From Halomonas zincidurans B6 (GTDB taxonomy: Bacteria; Pseudomonadota; Gammaproteobacteria; Pseudomonadales; Halomonadaceae): a stretch of DNA of 64,000 bases. The translations under genes and the position numbers were made by a program. Under the pieces are notes generated by a model, which searched no databases, was not told where the DNA came from, and saw only the letters and a list, made by a program, of their open reading frames with translations. Each line of letters begins with the position of its first letter. Position 1 is the first letter of the stretch. Positions 1-7,650 of this stretch are shown here, piece after piece. The stretch is taken from the NCBI RefSeq assembly GCF_000731955.1, contig NZ_JNCK01000001.1:3162001-3226000 (forward strand), given 5' to 3'.

Positions 1-888
1 CATGGTCAACAGGAACACGGTGGGGCCGGCCAGCACGAAAAAGGCGAACAGGATCATGCTGAGATGAATGTTCCATTCGCTGAGCAGGCGGATCCCCTTC
101 TTGAGCCCCGACACCGCCGAAAGGGTCGCCGCCACGGTCACCCCCATCACCAGCAGCACCTGATTGGTACTGGAGATTTCCAGACCGAACAGGCTATTGA
201 GGCCGGCATTCATTTGCGACACGCCAAGCCCCAGGGTGGTAGCGGTGCCGAACAGCGTTGCAAAGATCGCTAGCAGGTCGATGGCGTGCCCGATCGGCCC
301 GTAAATGCGCTCACCGAGCAAGGGGTAGAACGCCGAACGAATGGTCATCGGCAGGCCGCGCCGGTAGGCGAAATAGGCGAGGATGGTGCCGACCAGGATA
401 TAGATCGCCCAGCCGTGCAGGCCCCAGTGGAAGATGGTGATGCGCAGGGCGGTCTGCGCCGCCGCCAGGGTGTTGGGTTCGACCCCGGCCATGGCGATGA
501 AGGGGTTGCCCTGCAGATGGGTGAGCGGCTCGGCGATGCTCCAGAACAGCAACCCGGTACCCACCGCGGCACTGAACAGCATGGCGAACCAAGTGAAATT
601 AGAGAACTCGGGGCGTTCGTCGTCGCGCCCCAGGCGCAGCTTGCCATACGGGCTGACGATGATGGCGATGGCGACGATCAGCACCACGTTGACCGTGAGG
701 ATGTAGTACCAGCCGAGCTCCTGCTCGATGAACTGCTTCACGCCCTGGTAGAGGCTATTGGCCAAGGTCGGCTGGAGCACGGTGAATAGCACGAAGGCGA
801 TTACCATCGCTATCGAGGCGATCGCCAGGGTCCTGTCCACGCCGGCGAACACACCGCGGCTTGACGTGACCTGTCTAGAGTCTTGCAT
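1..888 (-). CDS. BCCT family betaine/choline/carnitine-type transporter (C-terminus beyond window)
   Basis: This is an inner-membrane secondary transporter for a zwitterionic or quaternary-ammonium solute, usually driven by Na+ or H+. The frame opens with an ATG at 888 and stays open for 296 codons to the window edge, so roughly the last half is missing. The N-terminus shows the BCCT pattern: hydrophobic helices, then FHWGLHGWAIY followed by LAYFAYRRGLPMTIRSAFYPL, and IGHAIDLLAIFATLFGTATTLG. It diverges from the catabolic operon starting at 1253, and a GntR-type dyad lies about 120 bp upstream of its start. Substrate cannot be read from the sequence; the neighbours suggest that what is imported is degraded rather than stored as an osmolyte. 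Confidence 0.9.
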   Translation of the reverse strand, partial: MQDSRQVTSSRGVFAGVDRTLAIASIAMVIAFVLFTVLQPTLANSLYQGVKQFIEQELGWYYILTVNVVLIVAIAIIVSPYGKLRLGRDDERPEFSNFTWFAMLFSAAVGTGLLFWSIAEPLTHLQGNPFIAMAGVEPNTLAAAQTALRITIFHWGLHGWAIYILVGTILAYFAYRRGLPMTIRSAFYPLLGERIYGPIGHAIDLLAIFATLFGTATTLGLGVSQMNAGLNSLFGLEISSTNQVLLVMGVTVAATLSAVSGLKKGIRLLSEWNIHLSMILFAFFVLAGPTVFLLTM

Positions 889-1010
889 GAGGGCACTCTC
901 CCTAAATGGGACTTTTGTAGTTATCGCTGGCGCCTGGACGCCGCACGAATCCAAAGCGTTATCGAGCCGCCTGCGCAACTCACTGCGCAGAGCGTGTTGG
1001 CTGTCGTTTA

Positions 1011-1034
1011 TATTGGTATACCATATTACGGCAT
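1011..1034. promoter_or_regulatory. Candidate GntR operator A (BCCT side)
   Basis: The core TTGGTATACCA matches the left half of the stronger dyad at 1182-1205 and continues ATATTACGG in register. The right half is degenerate. It lies upstream of the BCCT gene. Confidence 0.6.
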
Positions 1035-1181
1035 GCAAAGACTTTTTTCTTCCACGCACCCTGCCAGTGACCGGAGCTCACTACTTTATTATTAAATTTC
1101 ATATGCTTACCTATTATTAAATTCGCTATTCCCGTAGATCGTCAGGCGGTCCTCCGGCATATATCCATTGCTGGTTTTGGA

Positions 1182-1205
1182 TTTTGGTATTACGGTATAC
1201 CAAAA
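1182..1205. promoter_or_regulatory. Candidate GntR operator B (catabolic operon)
   Basis: This is a perfect 9-bp inverted repeat, TTTTGGTAT and ATACCAAAA, separated by 6 bp, 48 bp ahead of the ATG at 1253. GGTATACC-type dyads are common targets of GntR/FCD regulators, and such a gene sits in this operon at 5137. Confidence 0.72.
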
Positions 1206-1252
1206 GCACAGAGGCCTCGGCACGCTGCCAGGTCGCCACCCGGGAGAGAGCG

Positions 1253-1849
1253 ATGAGCTTCGAGATCCGCAAGATAGTGACCTACCGCGAGACGACCTAC
1301 ATCGAGGGCGGCAAGCCGGGGGAGCGCCCCGTCACCCAGCTTGGCGTCGCCGCCGTGATCGCCAACCCGTGGCACGACCAAGGCTTCGTCGAGGACCTGG
1401 GCCCGGAGATCCGCAGCGGCTGCTCGGCGCTGGGCGAGCGCATCGTCGAGCGGGTGCTGAAGGAAATCGACGGCGAGACCATCGAGGCGTATGGCAAGGC
1501 GGCGGTGGTGGGTGCCGATGGCGAGATCGAGCATGCCTCAGCGATCATCCATACCCTGCGCTTCGGCAACCACTTCCGCGACGCAGTAGGCGCCAAGAGC
1601 TACCTGAGCTTCACCAACAAGCGTGGCGCGCCGGGCACCTCGATCCAGATTCCCATGATGCACAAGCACGACGAGGGCTATCGCTCGCACTACATCACCC
1701 TGGAGATGCGCATCGAGGACGCGCCGCGCCATGACGAGATCGTGGTGGCCCTGGGCGCCGCCGACGGCGGCCGCCTGCATCCGCGCATCGGCAACCGTTA
1801 TCAGGATCTGCAGGAACTGGCCGCCGAGGCCGAGCAGTCCGGCGTATGA
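1253..1849 (+). CDS. Amino acid synthesis family protein (DUF1185-like)
   Basis: This 198-residue protein resembles the AA_synth/DUF1185 family, whose biochemical role I do not know to be established. The recognisable stretch runs from the N-terminal IRKIVTYRE with GERPVTQLGVAAVIANPW, through a central GKAAVVGADGEIEHASAIIHT, to a C-terminal RHDEIVVALGAADGGRLHPRIG. It is the first gene of the operon controlled by dyad B. The ATG at 1253 follows GGGAGAGAG; an in-frame start at 1184 would lie inside the dyad and is rejected. Its stop overlaps the next ATG (ATGA at 1846). Family members tend to occur in catabolic clusters, so a role as an enzyme in ring or side-chain processing is an inference only. 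Confidence 0.8.
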   Translation: MSFEIRKIVTYRETTYIEGGKPGERPVTQLGVAAVIANPWHDQGFVEDLGPEIRSGCSALGERIVERVLKEIDGETIEAYGKAAVVGADGEIEHASAIIHTLRFGNHFRDAVGAKSYLSFTNKRGAPGTSIQIPMMHKHDEGYRSHYITLEMRIEDAPRHDEIVVALGAADGGRLHPRIGNRYQDLQELAAEAEQSGV

Positions 1850-2697
1850 GCGAGGGGAACGTCGCCATGGACCTCACCCACGCCCAGCACAGCCCCGACG
1901 GCACGCGCTACTGGCGCCAGGGCCGGGGCGCGCCGCTGGTGCTCGTCCACGGCGTGGGCCTCGACGCGCGCATGTGGCGAGCCCAAGTCGATGCCCTGGC
2001 GCGCGAGCATGAGGTCATCGCCTATGACATGCTCGGCCACGGCGACAGCCCCCTGCCGGCAGCGGCAGCCGGGCTGGACGACTACGCCGATCAGTTGGCG
2101 ACGCTGCTCGATCATCTGGCGCTCGAGCGTGTCGCCGTGGTCGGCTTCTCGATGGGCGGCCTGGTGGCCCGTGCCTTCGCACTACGCCACCCGCAGCGTC
2201 TGACGGCGATGGTGATACTCTCCAGCGTCTTTCGGCGCGATGCCGGCCAGCGTGCCGGGGTGCGCCAACGCCTGGCCCAGGCCCGCGAACAGGGCCCGGC
2301 AGCCAACGTCGATGAGGCCCTGAAACGCTGGTTCAGCCCGGACTTTCGCCGCAGCCACCCGGAGCGAGTCGCGGCAATTCATGCCACTGTCACCAACAAC
2401 CATCCCGAGGGGTACTATCGCAGCTACGCGCTGTTCGGCACCCAGGACGACTTCGCCGCCGACCGGCTCGCCACGATCCACGCCCCGGTGCTGGTCGCCA
2501 CCGGCGAGCTGGACCCGGGCTCCACGCCCCAGATGACACGCGCACTGGCCGACTGCCTGCCCAACGCCGAGGCCCATATCCTGCCCGGCCAGCGGCACAT
2601 GGTACCTGTGGAGGCGCCCGAGGCGGTCAATGCACTGCTGCGGCGCTTCCTGGCCAGTGTCGATTCCCAGTATGCACCCAAGGAGGTTTCCCGATGA
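1846..2697 (+). CDS. Alpha/beta fold hydrolase
   Basis: A 283-residue serine hydrolase of the alpha/beta fold, likely cytoplasmic. The oxyanion region VLVHGVGLD (33-40), the nucleophile elbow GFSMGG (Ser102), an acid in GELDPGS and the C-terminal histidine in GQRHMVP form the expected triad. It resembles 3-oxoadipate enol-lactonase-type hydrolases, and a PcaC-like gene lies three genes downstream, but lactone, ester and amide substrates are all possible. The start chosen overlaps the preceding stop as ATGA; an alternative ATG at 1867 has a slightly better ribosome site. The stop overlaps the aldehyde dehydrogenase start, so translation is coupled. Confidence 0.85.
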   Translation: MSEGNVAMDLTHAQHSPDGTRYWRQGRGAPLVLVHGVGLDARMWRAQVDALAREHEVIAYDMLGHGDSPLPAAAAGLDDYADQLATLLDHLALERVAVVGFSMGGLVARAFALRHPQRLTAMVILSSVFRRDAGQRAGVRQRLAQAREQGPAANVDEALKRWFSPDFRRSHPERVAAIHATVTNNHPEGYYRSYALFGTQDDFAADRLATIHAPVLVATGELDPGSTPQMTRALADCLPNAEAHILPGQRHMVPVEAPEAVNALLRRFLASVDSQYAPKEVSR

Positions 2698-4172
2698 GCC
2701 TGGAAACACACCAGATGTGGATCGGCGGCGAGTGGGTCTCGTCCCGCGCCGGCGCCACCTTCGACAGCTACGACCCGGCCACCGGCGAGGCCTGGTGCCG
2801 CCTGCCCGATGCCAACACCCAAGACGTCGACGACGCCGTGCAGGCCGCTCAGCGCGCCTTCGAGGCGCCGGCCTGGGCCGGGCTCAGCGCCACCGTACGC
2901 GGCAAGCTGCTGCATCGGCTCGGCGTGCTGATCGCCGAGCACGGCGAAGAACTCGCCCAGCTGGAAAGCCGCGACAACGGCAAGCTGATTCGCGAGACAC
3001 GCGGCCAGGTCGGTTACCTTCCTGAGTTCTTCTATTATTTTGCCGGACTGGCCGACAAGGTGGTCGGCGAGACGCTACCGCTCGATAAGCCGGACATGTT
3101 CGGTGCCACCGTGCGCGTACCGCTCGGCGTGGTCGCGGCGATCATTCCCTGGAACAGCCCGCTCTACCTGACCGCGATCAAGCTGGCACCGGCGCTGGCC
3201 GCCGGCAACACGGTGGTCATCAAGCCTTCGGAGCACGCCTCGGCCAGCCTCATCGCGCTGATGCGCCTGGTTGAGCAGGCCGGCTTTCCGTCCGGCGTGG
3301 TCAATCTGGTCACCGGGTTCGGCCCGACCACCGGCGCGGCGCTGACCGGCCACTCGCTGGTGCGCAAGATCGCCTTCACCGGCGGTGCCGGCGCCGCTCG
3401 CCATGTGGTGCGCAACAGCGCCGAGAACTTCGCCAAGCTGTCGCTGGAGCTCGGCGGCAAGTCGCCCAACATCCTGTTCGAGGACGTCGATCTGGACAGC
3501 GCCATCAACGGCGTGGTGGCCGGCGTGTTCGCCGCGGCCGGGCAGAGCTGCGTGGCCGGCTCGCGGCTGCTGGTCCAGCGCAGCATCTACACCGAGGTCG
3601 TCGAACGCCTGCGCGAGCGCGCCAGCACCATTCGCATCGGCGACCCGGCCGATGCCGAGACCGAGATGGGCCCGATGGCGACCCAGGCGCAGCGCGACGT
3701 GGTCGAGCGCATGGTCGCCCAGGCCCAGGCCGACGGCGCACGCCTGATCCACGGCGGCAAGCGCCCGGACATCGCCCGCGGCTGGTACTACACCCCGACC
3801 ATTCTGGCCTGCGAGTCGCACGCCATGCCGATCATGCAGGAGGAGGTCTTCGGACCGGTGGTGGCGGTGATCCCCTTCGATGACGAAGCCGAGGCACTGC
3901 GCCTGGCCAACGACACCGAATACGGCCTGGCCGCCGGCATTTGGACCCGGGACATCGGCCGCGCCCATCGCCTGGTGCGCGACATCCGCGCCGGCATCCT
4001 GTGGGTCAATACCTACCGTGCGGTCTCGGCCATGGCGCCCATCGGCGGCTTCGGCGCCAGCGGCTACGGCCGCGAGTGCGGCATCGACGCCGTGCACGAC
4101 TACACCGAGCTCAAGGCGATGTGGATCAACCTGTCCACCCAGCCCATGCCCGATCCCTTCATCATGCGTTGA
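2694..4172 (+). CDS. NAD(P)-dependent aldehyde dehydrogenase
   Basis: A full-length (492 aa) aldehyde dehydrogenase that oxidises an aldehyde to a carboxylate. The cofactor region has PWNSPLYLTAIKLAPALAAGN, followed by IKPSEHAS and FTGGAGAARHV. The general base Glu252 is in LELGGKSPN and the nucleophile Cys286 in GQSCVAGSR. The C-terminal EEVFGPVVAVIPF and GFGASGYGRECG are typical. An AAGGAGG ribosome site precedes the ATG. Similar enzymes act on semialdehydes released by oxidative ring opening of N-heterocycles such as trigonelline. That parallel comes from family knowledge and gene context; the substrate is not proven. Confidence 0.92.
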   Translation: MSLETHQMWIGGEWVSSRAGATFDSYDPATGEAWCRLPDANTQDVDDAVQAAQRAFEAPAWAGLSATVRGKLLHRLGVLIAEHGEELAQLESRDNGKLIRETRGQVGYLPEFFYYFAGLADKVVGETLPLDKPDMFGATVRVPLGVVAAIIPWNSPLYLTAIKLAPALAAGNTVVIKPSEHASASLIALMRLVEQAGFPSGVVNLVTGFGPTTGAALTGHSLVRKIAFTGGAGAARHVVRNSAENFAKLSLELGGKSPNILFEDVDLDSAINGVVAGVFAAAGQSCVAGSRLLVQRSIYTEVVERLRERASTIRIGDPADAETEMGPMATQAQRDVVERMVAQAQADGARLIHGGKRPDIARGWYYTPTILACESHAMPIMQEEVFGPVVAVIPFDDEAEALRLANDTEYGLAAGIWTRDIGRAHRLVRDIRAGILWVNTYRAVSAMAPIGGFGASGYGRECGIDAVHDYTELKAMWINLSTQPMPDPFIMR

Positions 4173-4186
4173 GAGCGAACAGACCC

Positions 4187-4696
4187 ATGATCGATAGCCA
4201 AGCCTACAAGCAAGTTCTCGGCGCCTTTCCCACCGGCGTCACCGTGGTGACCGCGCTTGATGCCAACGACCGCCTGGTGGGTTTCACCGCCAGCGCCTTC
4301 TCGGCGGTGTCGATGGACCCGCCGCTGGTGCTGGTCTGCCCCAGCCTCGGCTCGGACTCCTACCCGGTCATCCGCGACAGCGGCCACTTCGCCATCCATA
4401 TCCTCGGTCACGAGCAGGAGAGCATCGCCTACCGCTTCGCCAGCAAGGGCAGCGACAAGACCAAGGGCATCGCCTGGCACCGCTCCGCCCATGGCAATGC
4501 ACTGCTCGACGGGGCCGCGGCCTACCTGGAGTGCCGACTGTGGGAAGACTACCCGGGCGGCGATCACGCCATCCTGGTCGGTGAAGTGCAGGCGCTTTGG
4601 GTCGACACCGCCGAGCAGGCCGACCCGCTGCTTTACTGTCGTGGCAAGATGGGCAAGCTGCCACCGACTTTGAGCCTGATGGCCGCCACCGCCTGA
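4187..4696 (+). CDS. Flavin reductase, HpaC-like
   Basis: A 169-residue flavin reductase-like protein that would use NAD(P)H to reduce FMN or FAD for a partner monooxygenase. FPTGVTVVTA near the N-terminus, GFTASAFSAVSMDPPLVLVC and the closing HAILVGEVQAL with LLYCRGKMGKL are the usual flavin-binding core of the HpaC/flavin reductase family. It sits 14 bp after the aldehyde dehydrogenase and 10 bp before the PcaC-like gene. No partner oxygenase is encoded in the window, so it is either beyond the left edge or elsewhere. This gene is the clearest sign that the pathway is flavin-dependent and oxidative. Confidence 0.88.
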   Translation: MIDSQAYKQVLGAFPTGVTVVTALDANDRLVGFTASAFSAVSMDPPLVLVCPSLGSDSYPVIRDSGHFAIHILGHEQESIAYRFASKGSDKTKGIAWHRSAHGNALLDGAAAYLECRLWEDYPGGDHAILVGEVQALWVDTAEQADPLLYCRGKMGKLPPTLSLMAATA

Positions 4697-4706
4697 GGAG
4701 AACCAC

Positions 4707-5087
4707 ATGACACAAGACCGTTTCGAACGCGGCCTGGACAAACGCCGCCGCGTGCTTGGCGCCGACTACGTCGACCAGTCGATGCGCAACGCCGACGATT
4801 TCACCCGACCGCTCCAGCAGCTGGTCACCGAGTACTGCTGGGGCGAGGTCTGGCAGCGCGAGGGGCTCAGTGATCGCGACCGCAGCATGATAAACTTGGC
4901 CATGATCACCGCCCTGAATCGCCCCCACGAGCTGCGTCTGCACGTGCGTGGGGCGATCAACAACGGCCTTAGCGTCGAGGAGATACGCGAGATTCTGCTG
5001 CAGACCGCGATCTACTGTGGCGTGCCGGCCGCCATCGATGCCTTCCGTCAGGCCCGCGAGGTGCTGACCGAGATGGGCGAGATCTAG
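4707..5087 (+). CDS. Carboxymuconolactone decarboxylase family protein (PcaC-like)
   Basis: A 126-residue AhpD/CMD-fold protein whose length and motifs match 4-carboxymuconolactone decarboxylase: VLGADYVDQS, LVTEYCWGEVWQREGLSDRDRSMINLAMITALNRPHELRLHVRGA (read as separate blocks) and ILLQTAIYCGVPAAIDAF. In the protocatechuate pathway this fold decarboxylates a lactone. Here no pcaB or pcaHG is present, so it may act on another unsaturated lactone made by this operon. A GAGGAG ribosome site precedes the ATG. Confidence 0.85.
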   Translation: MTQDRFERGLDKRRRVLGADYVDQSMRNADDFTRPLQQLVTEYCWGEVWQREGLSDRDRSMINLAMITALNRPHELRLHVRGAINNGLSVEEIREILLQTAIYCGVPAAIDAFRQAREVLTEMGEI

Positions 5088-5136
5088 GCCAGCGGCCAGC
5101 CCGGCCACGGCGCCACCACGGACGAGGGAGAGAGCT

Positions 5137-5874
5137 ATGCAACGAATGCCGCTGGACGACAGCCTGAAGGTGACACGCAACCAGCCCACCCTGCGGGAGA
5201 TGGTGCTCGACAAGTTGCGCGGCGCGATCATGAGCTTTCAGTTGCTCCCCGGGGATCGCCTGGTCGAGCGCGACCTGTGCGACCGCCTCGGCGTCAGCCG
5301 CACCTCAGTACGCGAGGCGTTGCGCCATCTCGAAGCCGAGGGGCTGGTGGAGCATAGCGGCAGCCGCGGCCCGCGGGTCGCCGTCATCACCCTGGAGGAC
5401 GCCCGCGACATCTACGAACTGCGCTGCGTGCTCGAGAGCATGGTCGTGCAACTGTTCACCCAGAAGGCCAATCGCCGCCAGATGGGGGAACTCGACCGGG
5501 TCTGGGAAATCCTCAAGGACGCCCTGCGCAGCGGCCAGACCCTCGACATCGTCGAGGCGGTCAGCGATTTCTACGGCGTGCTCTACGACGGGGCCGGCAA
5601 CCGCGTCGCCGGCCAGTTCCTCAGCCAGTTGCAGGCCCGAGTCAGCTATCTGCGCGCCACCTCGGTGTCCCAGGAGGAGCGTTACACCGACAGCTTCCGC
5701 GAGATGGCACGCATCGTCGAGGCGATCAAGGCCCGCGACCCGGCCGCCGCCCACGAGGCCTGTGTGGCGCATATCCAGGCCGCCGCCAAGGTCGCCTTGG
5801 CGGCGCTGGCCGCCAAGAGTGGCCAGACCGAAGAGACAATCCCCCCGCCACTGCGCGTCGAGACCAGCCTGTAA
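5137..5874 (+). CDS. GntR family transcriptional regulator, FCD-type ligand domain
   Basis: A 245-residue regulator with an N-terminal winged helix (about residues 18-85; GDRLVERDLCDRLGVSRTSVREALRHLEAEGLV) and an all-helical FCD effector domain (about 90-225) that normally binds a carboxylate with a metal. A histidine pair in AAHEACVAHIQAA fits the FCD metal site. It lies within the catabolic operon and is the obvious candidate to bind the three TTTTGGTAT-N6-ATACCAAAA-like dyads at 1011, 1182 and 7609. The ATG follows a GGGAGAGAG ribosome site. Ligand identity is unknown; it is probably a pathway substrate or intermediate. Confidence 0.92.
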   Translation: MQRMPLDDSLKVTRNQPTLREMVLDKLRGAIMSFQLLPGDRLVERDLCDRLGVSRTSVREALRHLEAEGLVEHSGSRGPRVAVITLEDARDIYELRCVLESMVVQLFTQKANRRQMGELDRVWEILKDALRSGQTLDIVEAVSDFYGVLYDGAGNRVAGQFLSQLQARVSYLRATSVSQEERYTDSFREMARIVEAIKARDPAAAHEACVAHIQAAAKVALAALAAKSGQTEETIPPPLRVETSL

Positions 5875-5883
5875 GAGGCACCC

Positions 5884-6441
5884 ATGCCCCACTACTGCTG
5901 CCGCTGCGGCCATCACCCCCTGGTTCGCCGGGTTCCCGACGGGGACACGCACGAGCGCGATTGCTGTAGCACCTGCGGTTACATTGCCTACGACAATCCC
6001 CGCGTGATCGCCGGCGCCATCCTCGAGCGCGAGGGTCGCTTGCTGCTCTGCCAGCGCGGCATCCCGCCCCGGGTCGGCACCTGGACCCTGCCGGCGGGTT
6101 TCATGGAGCGTGGCGAAAGCGTCGAGGAAACAGCCCACCGAGAGGTATGGGAGGAAACCGGGATTCATGCCGAGATCCTCACCCCCTACTCGATCTTTAG
6201 CGTACCGCCGACCAACGAGCTCTACATCATCTACCGCGCGCGGCTGCTGGGATGGAACGATGCACCGGGTCATGAGACCCAGGCCGTGGACTGGTTCCGC
6301 GCCGAGGAAATCCCCTGGGACGCGATTTTCTATCCGGCCATCCGCCAGATCCTCGAGCGCTATATCGACGAGCACGCTGGCGGCACCTATGGCATCTACA
6401 CCGGCAGCATGGAGAGCGGCACCATCCATTTCATGCGCTGA
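5884..6441 (+). CDS. Nudix hydrolase with N-terminal zinc ribbon
   Basis: A 185-residue Nudix hydrolase that cleaves a nucleoside diphosphate linked to another group. Two CxxC pairs (Cys5/Cys8 and Cys28/Cys31) form an N-terminal zinc ribbon. The Nudix box spans about 72-94 (G-x5-E-x7-REVWEETGI). It follows the GntR gene by 9 bp and converges with the RibBX gene. Related zinc-ribbon Nudix proteins hydrolyse NADH, ADP-ribose or FAD. In a flavin-using cluster an FAD-to-FMN role is attractive, but that is inference from position. Confidence 0.9.
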   Translation: MPHYCCRCGHHPLVRRVPDGDTHERDCCSTCGYIAYDNPRVIAGAILEREGRLLLCQRGIPPRVGTWTLPAGFMERGESVEETAHREVWEETGIHAEILTPYSIFSVPPTNELYIIYRARLLGWNDAPGHETQAVDWFRAEEIPWDAIFYPAIRQILERYIDEHAGGTYGIYTGSMESGTIHFMR

Positions 6442-6459
6442 TCGCTGGTGCCCATCGCC

Positions 6460-7554
6460 TTAGGGCGAAACGACCTCGACCACTTCCAGTTCGAAGCCCG
6501 CCAGGCCCTTGTAGTTCAGCGGTGCGCCCATCAGGCGCAGCTTGCCGACGCCGAGATCGGCGAGGATCTGCGAGCCGGTGCCGGTGGTGGAGTAGCACCG
6601 CGGTGGGTTCTCCACCGCTGGCTGGTTGAGTCGGGTGGCGCGCGACAGCAGGCTCTGCGACGACTCATGACTGGCCAGGATCACCACCACCCCATGCCGC
6701 GCCTCGGCCACCGCCTCCAGCGCCGACCATAACGACCAGGCCCGGGGGCCCTGATACTCGGCCCCCACCAGGTCTCGCAGAGGGTCCATGGCATGCACCC
6801 GCACCAGGGTCGGCCGCACGCTGCCCAGTTCCCCCATGGTCAAGGCGAGGTGCGCCTCGCCGCTGATGGTGTCCTCGTAGGTATGCAGGGTGAACTCGCC
6901 ATGCACCGTCTGCAGCGGCTCCTGCCCGGTATGCACGACGGTCTTCTCGGTCGCCAGGCGATACTGGATCAGATCGGCTATGGTACCGATGCGCAGGCCG
7001 TTACGGTGGGCAAAGGCCTCCAGCTCGGGGCGCCGCGCCATGCTGCCATCGTCGTTCATGATCTCGACGATTACCGCGGCCGGTTCGTGGCCGGCTAGGC
7101 GCGCCAGATCACAGCCCGCCTCGGTGTGGCCGGCACGACTCAATACGCCGCCAGCGCGGGCACGCAGCGGAAAGATATGCCCGGGCTGCACCAGGTCGCG
7201 CGGGTGGGCCTCGGGCGCCACCGCCGCGCGCACCGTGGTCGCCCGGTCCGCCGCGGAGATACCGGTGGTCACGCCCTCGCGCGCCTCGATGGACACGGTG
7301 AACGCTGTGGCGAAGCTGGCGCCGTTGTTCTCGACCATCGGCGTCAGCCCCAGCTGCTCGCAGCGCACACCGGTCAGCGTCAGGCAGATCAGGCCCCGGG
7401 CGTGGGTGGCCATGAAATTGATCGCCTCGGGGGTGACGTGCTCGGCGGCCATGACCAGGTCGCCCTCGTTCTCGCGATCCTCGTCGTCGAGCAGGATGAC
7501 CATTCGCCCTTGGCGAATGTCATCGATGATGTCCTCGATACGATCGAATGCCAT
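6460..7554 (-). CDS. ribBX: 3,4-dihydroxy-2-butanone-4-phosphate synthase with degenerate RibA domain (RibBX type)
   Basis: The N-terminal half (about 1-200) is a RibB domain that makes the four-carbon riboflavin precursor from ribulose-5-phosphate: DDEDRENEGD (23-32), GLICLTLTG, GVTTGISAADRA and HTEAGCDLARLAG are all present. The C-terminal half has the GTP cyclohydrolase II fold but lacks the cysteine-rich zinc motif; the position reads RVHAMDPLRDLVGAEYQG with no cysteines. This is the RibBX arrangement described in proteobacteria. The start at 7554 matches the RibB N-terminus; an upstream extension to 7698 would cross the operator at 7609. It is probably a dedicated extra flavin-supply gene for the adjoining operon. 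Confidence 0.88.
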   Translation of the reverse strand: MAFDRIEDIIDDIRQGRMVILLDDEDRENEGDLVMAAEHVTPEAINFMATHARGLICLTLTGVRCEQLGLTPMVENNGASFATAFTVSIEAREGVTTGISAADRATTVRAAVAPEAHPRDLVQPGHIFPLRARAGGVLSRAGHTEAGCDLARLAGHEPAAVIVEIMNDDGSMARRPELEAFAHRNGLRIGTIADLIQYRLATEKTVVHTGQEPLQTVHGEFTLHTYEDTISGEAHLALTMGELGSVRPTLVRVHAMDPLRDLVGAEYQGPRAWSLWSALEAVAEARHGVVVILASHESSQSLLSRATRLNQPAVENPPRCYSTTGTGSQILADLGVGKLRLMGAPLNYKGLAGFELEVVEVVSP

Positions 7555-7608
7555 AACAGTCCGGCCCTGCAGAAGTGGGTGATAAGCAGCACGTGTCAAA
7601 CGCCCGCA

Positions 7609-7632
7609 TTTTGGCATACCATAATACAAACG
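7609..7632. promoter_or_regulatory. Candidate GntR operator C (ribBX / DUF1330)
   Basis: TTTTGGCAT, six bases ACCATA, then ATACAAACG: the same register and spacing as operator B. It lies between the divergent RibBX and DUF1330 genes and could control both. Confidence 0.68.
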
Positions 7633-7650
7633 ACCACCGCCGGAGGACAC

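Larger units (their letters stand above)
889..1252. other. Divergent control region between transporter and catabolic operon
   Basis: This 364-bp AT-richer stretch separates the divergent BCCT gene and the catabolic operon. It holds two GntR-type dyads (1011-1034 and 1182-1205) and a 12-bp direct repeat TATTATTAAATT at 1087-1098 and 1112-1123, 25 bp apart. Promoters for both directions must lie here. No coding sequence is supported. Confidence 0.7.

Noticed and set aside
7555..7650. FMN riboswitch upstream of the RibBX gene
   Set aside because: The gap is under 100 bp and holds the GntR-type dyad; no RFN-type conserved segments are visible.
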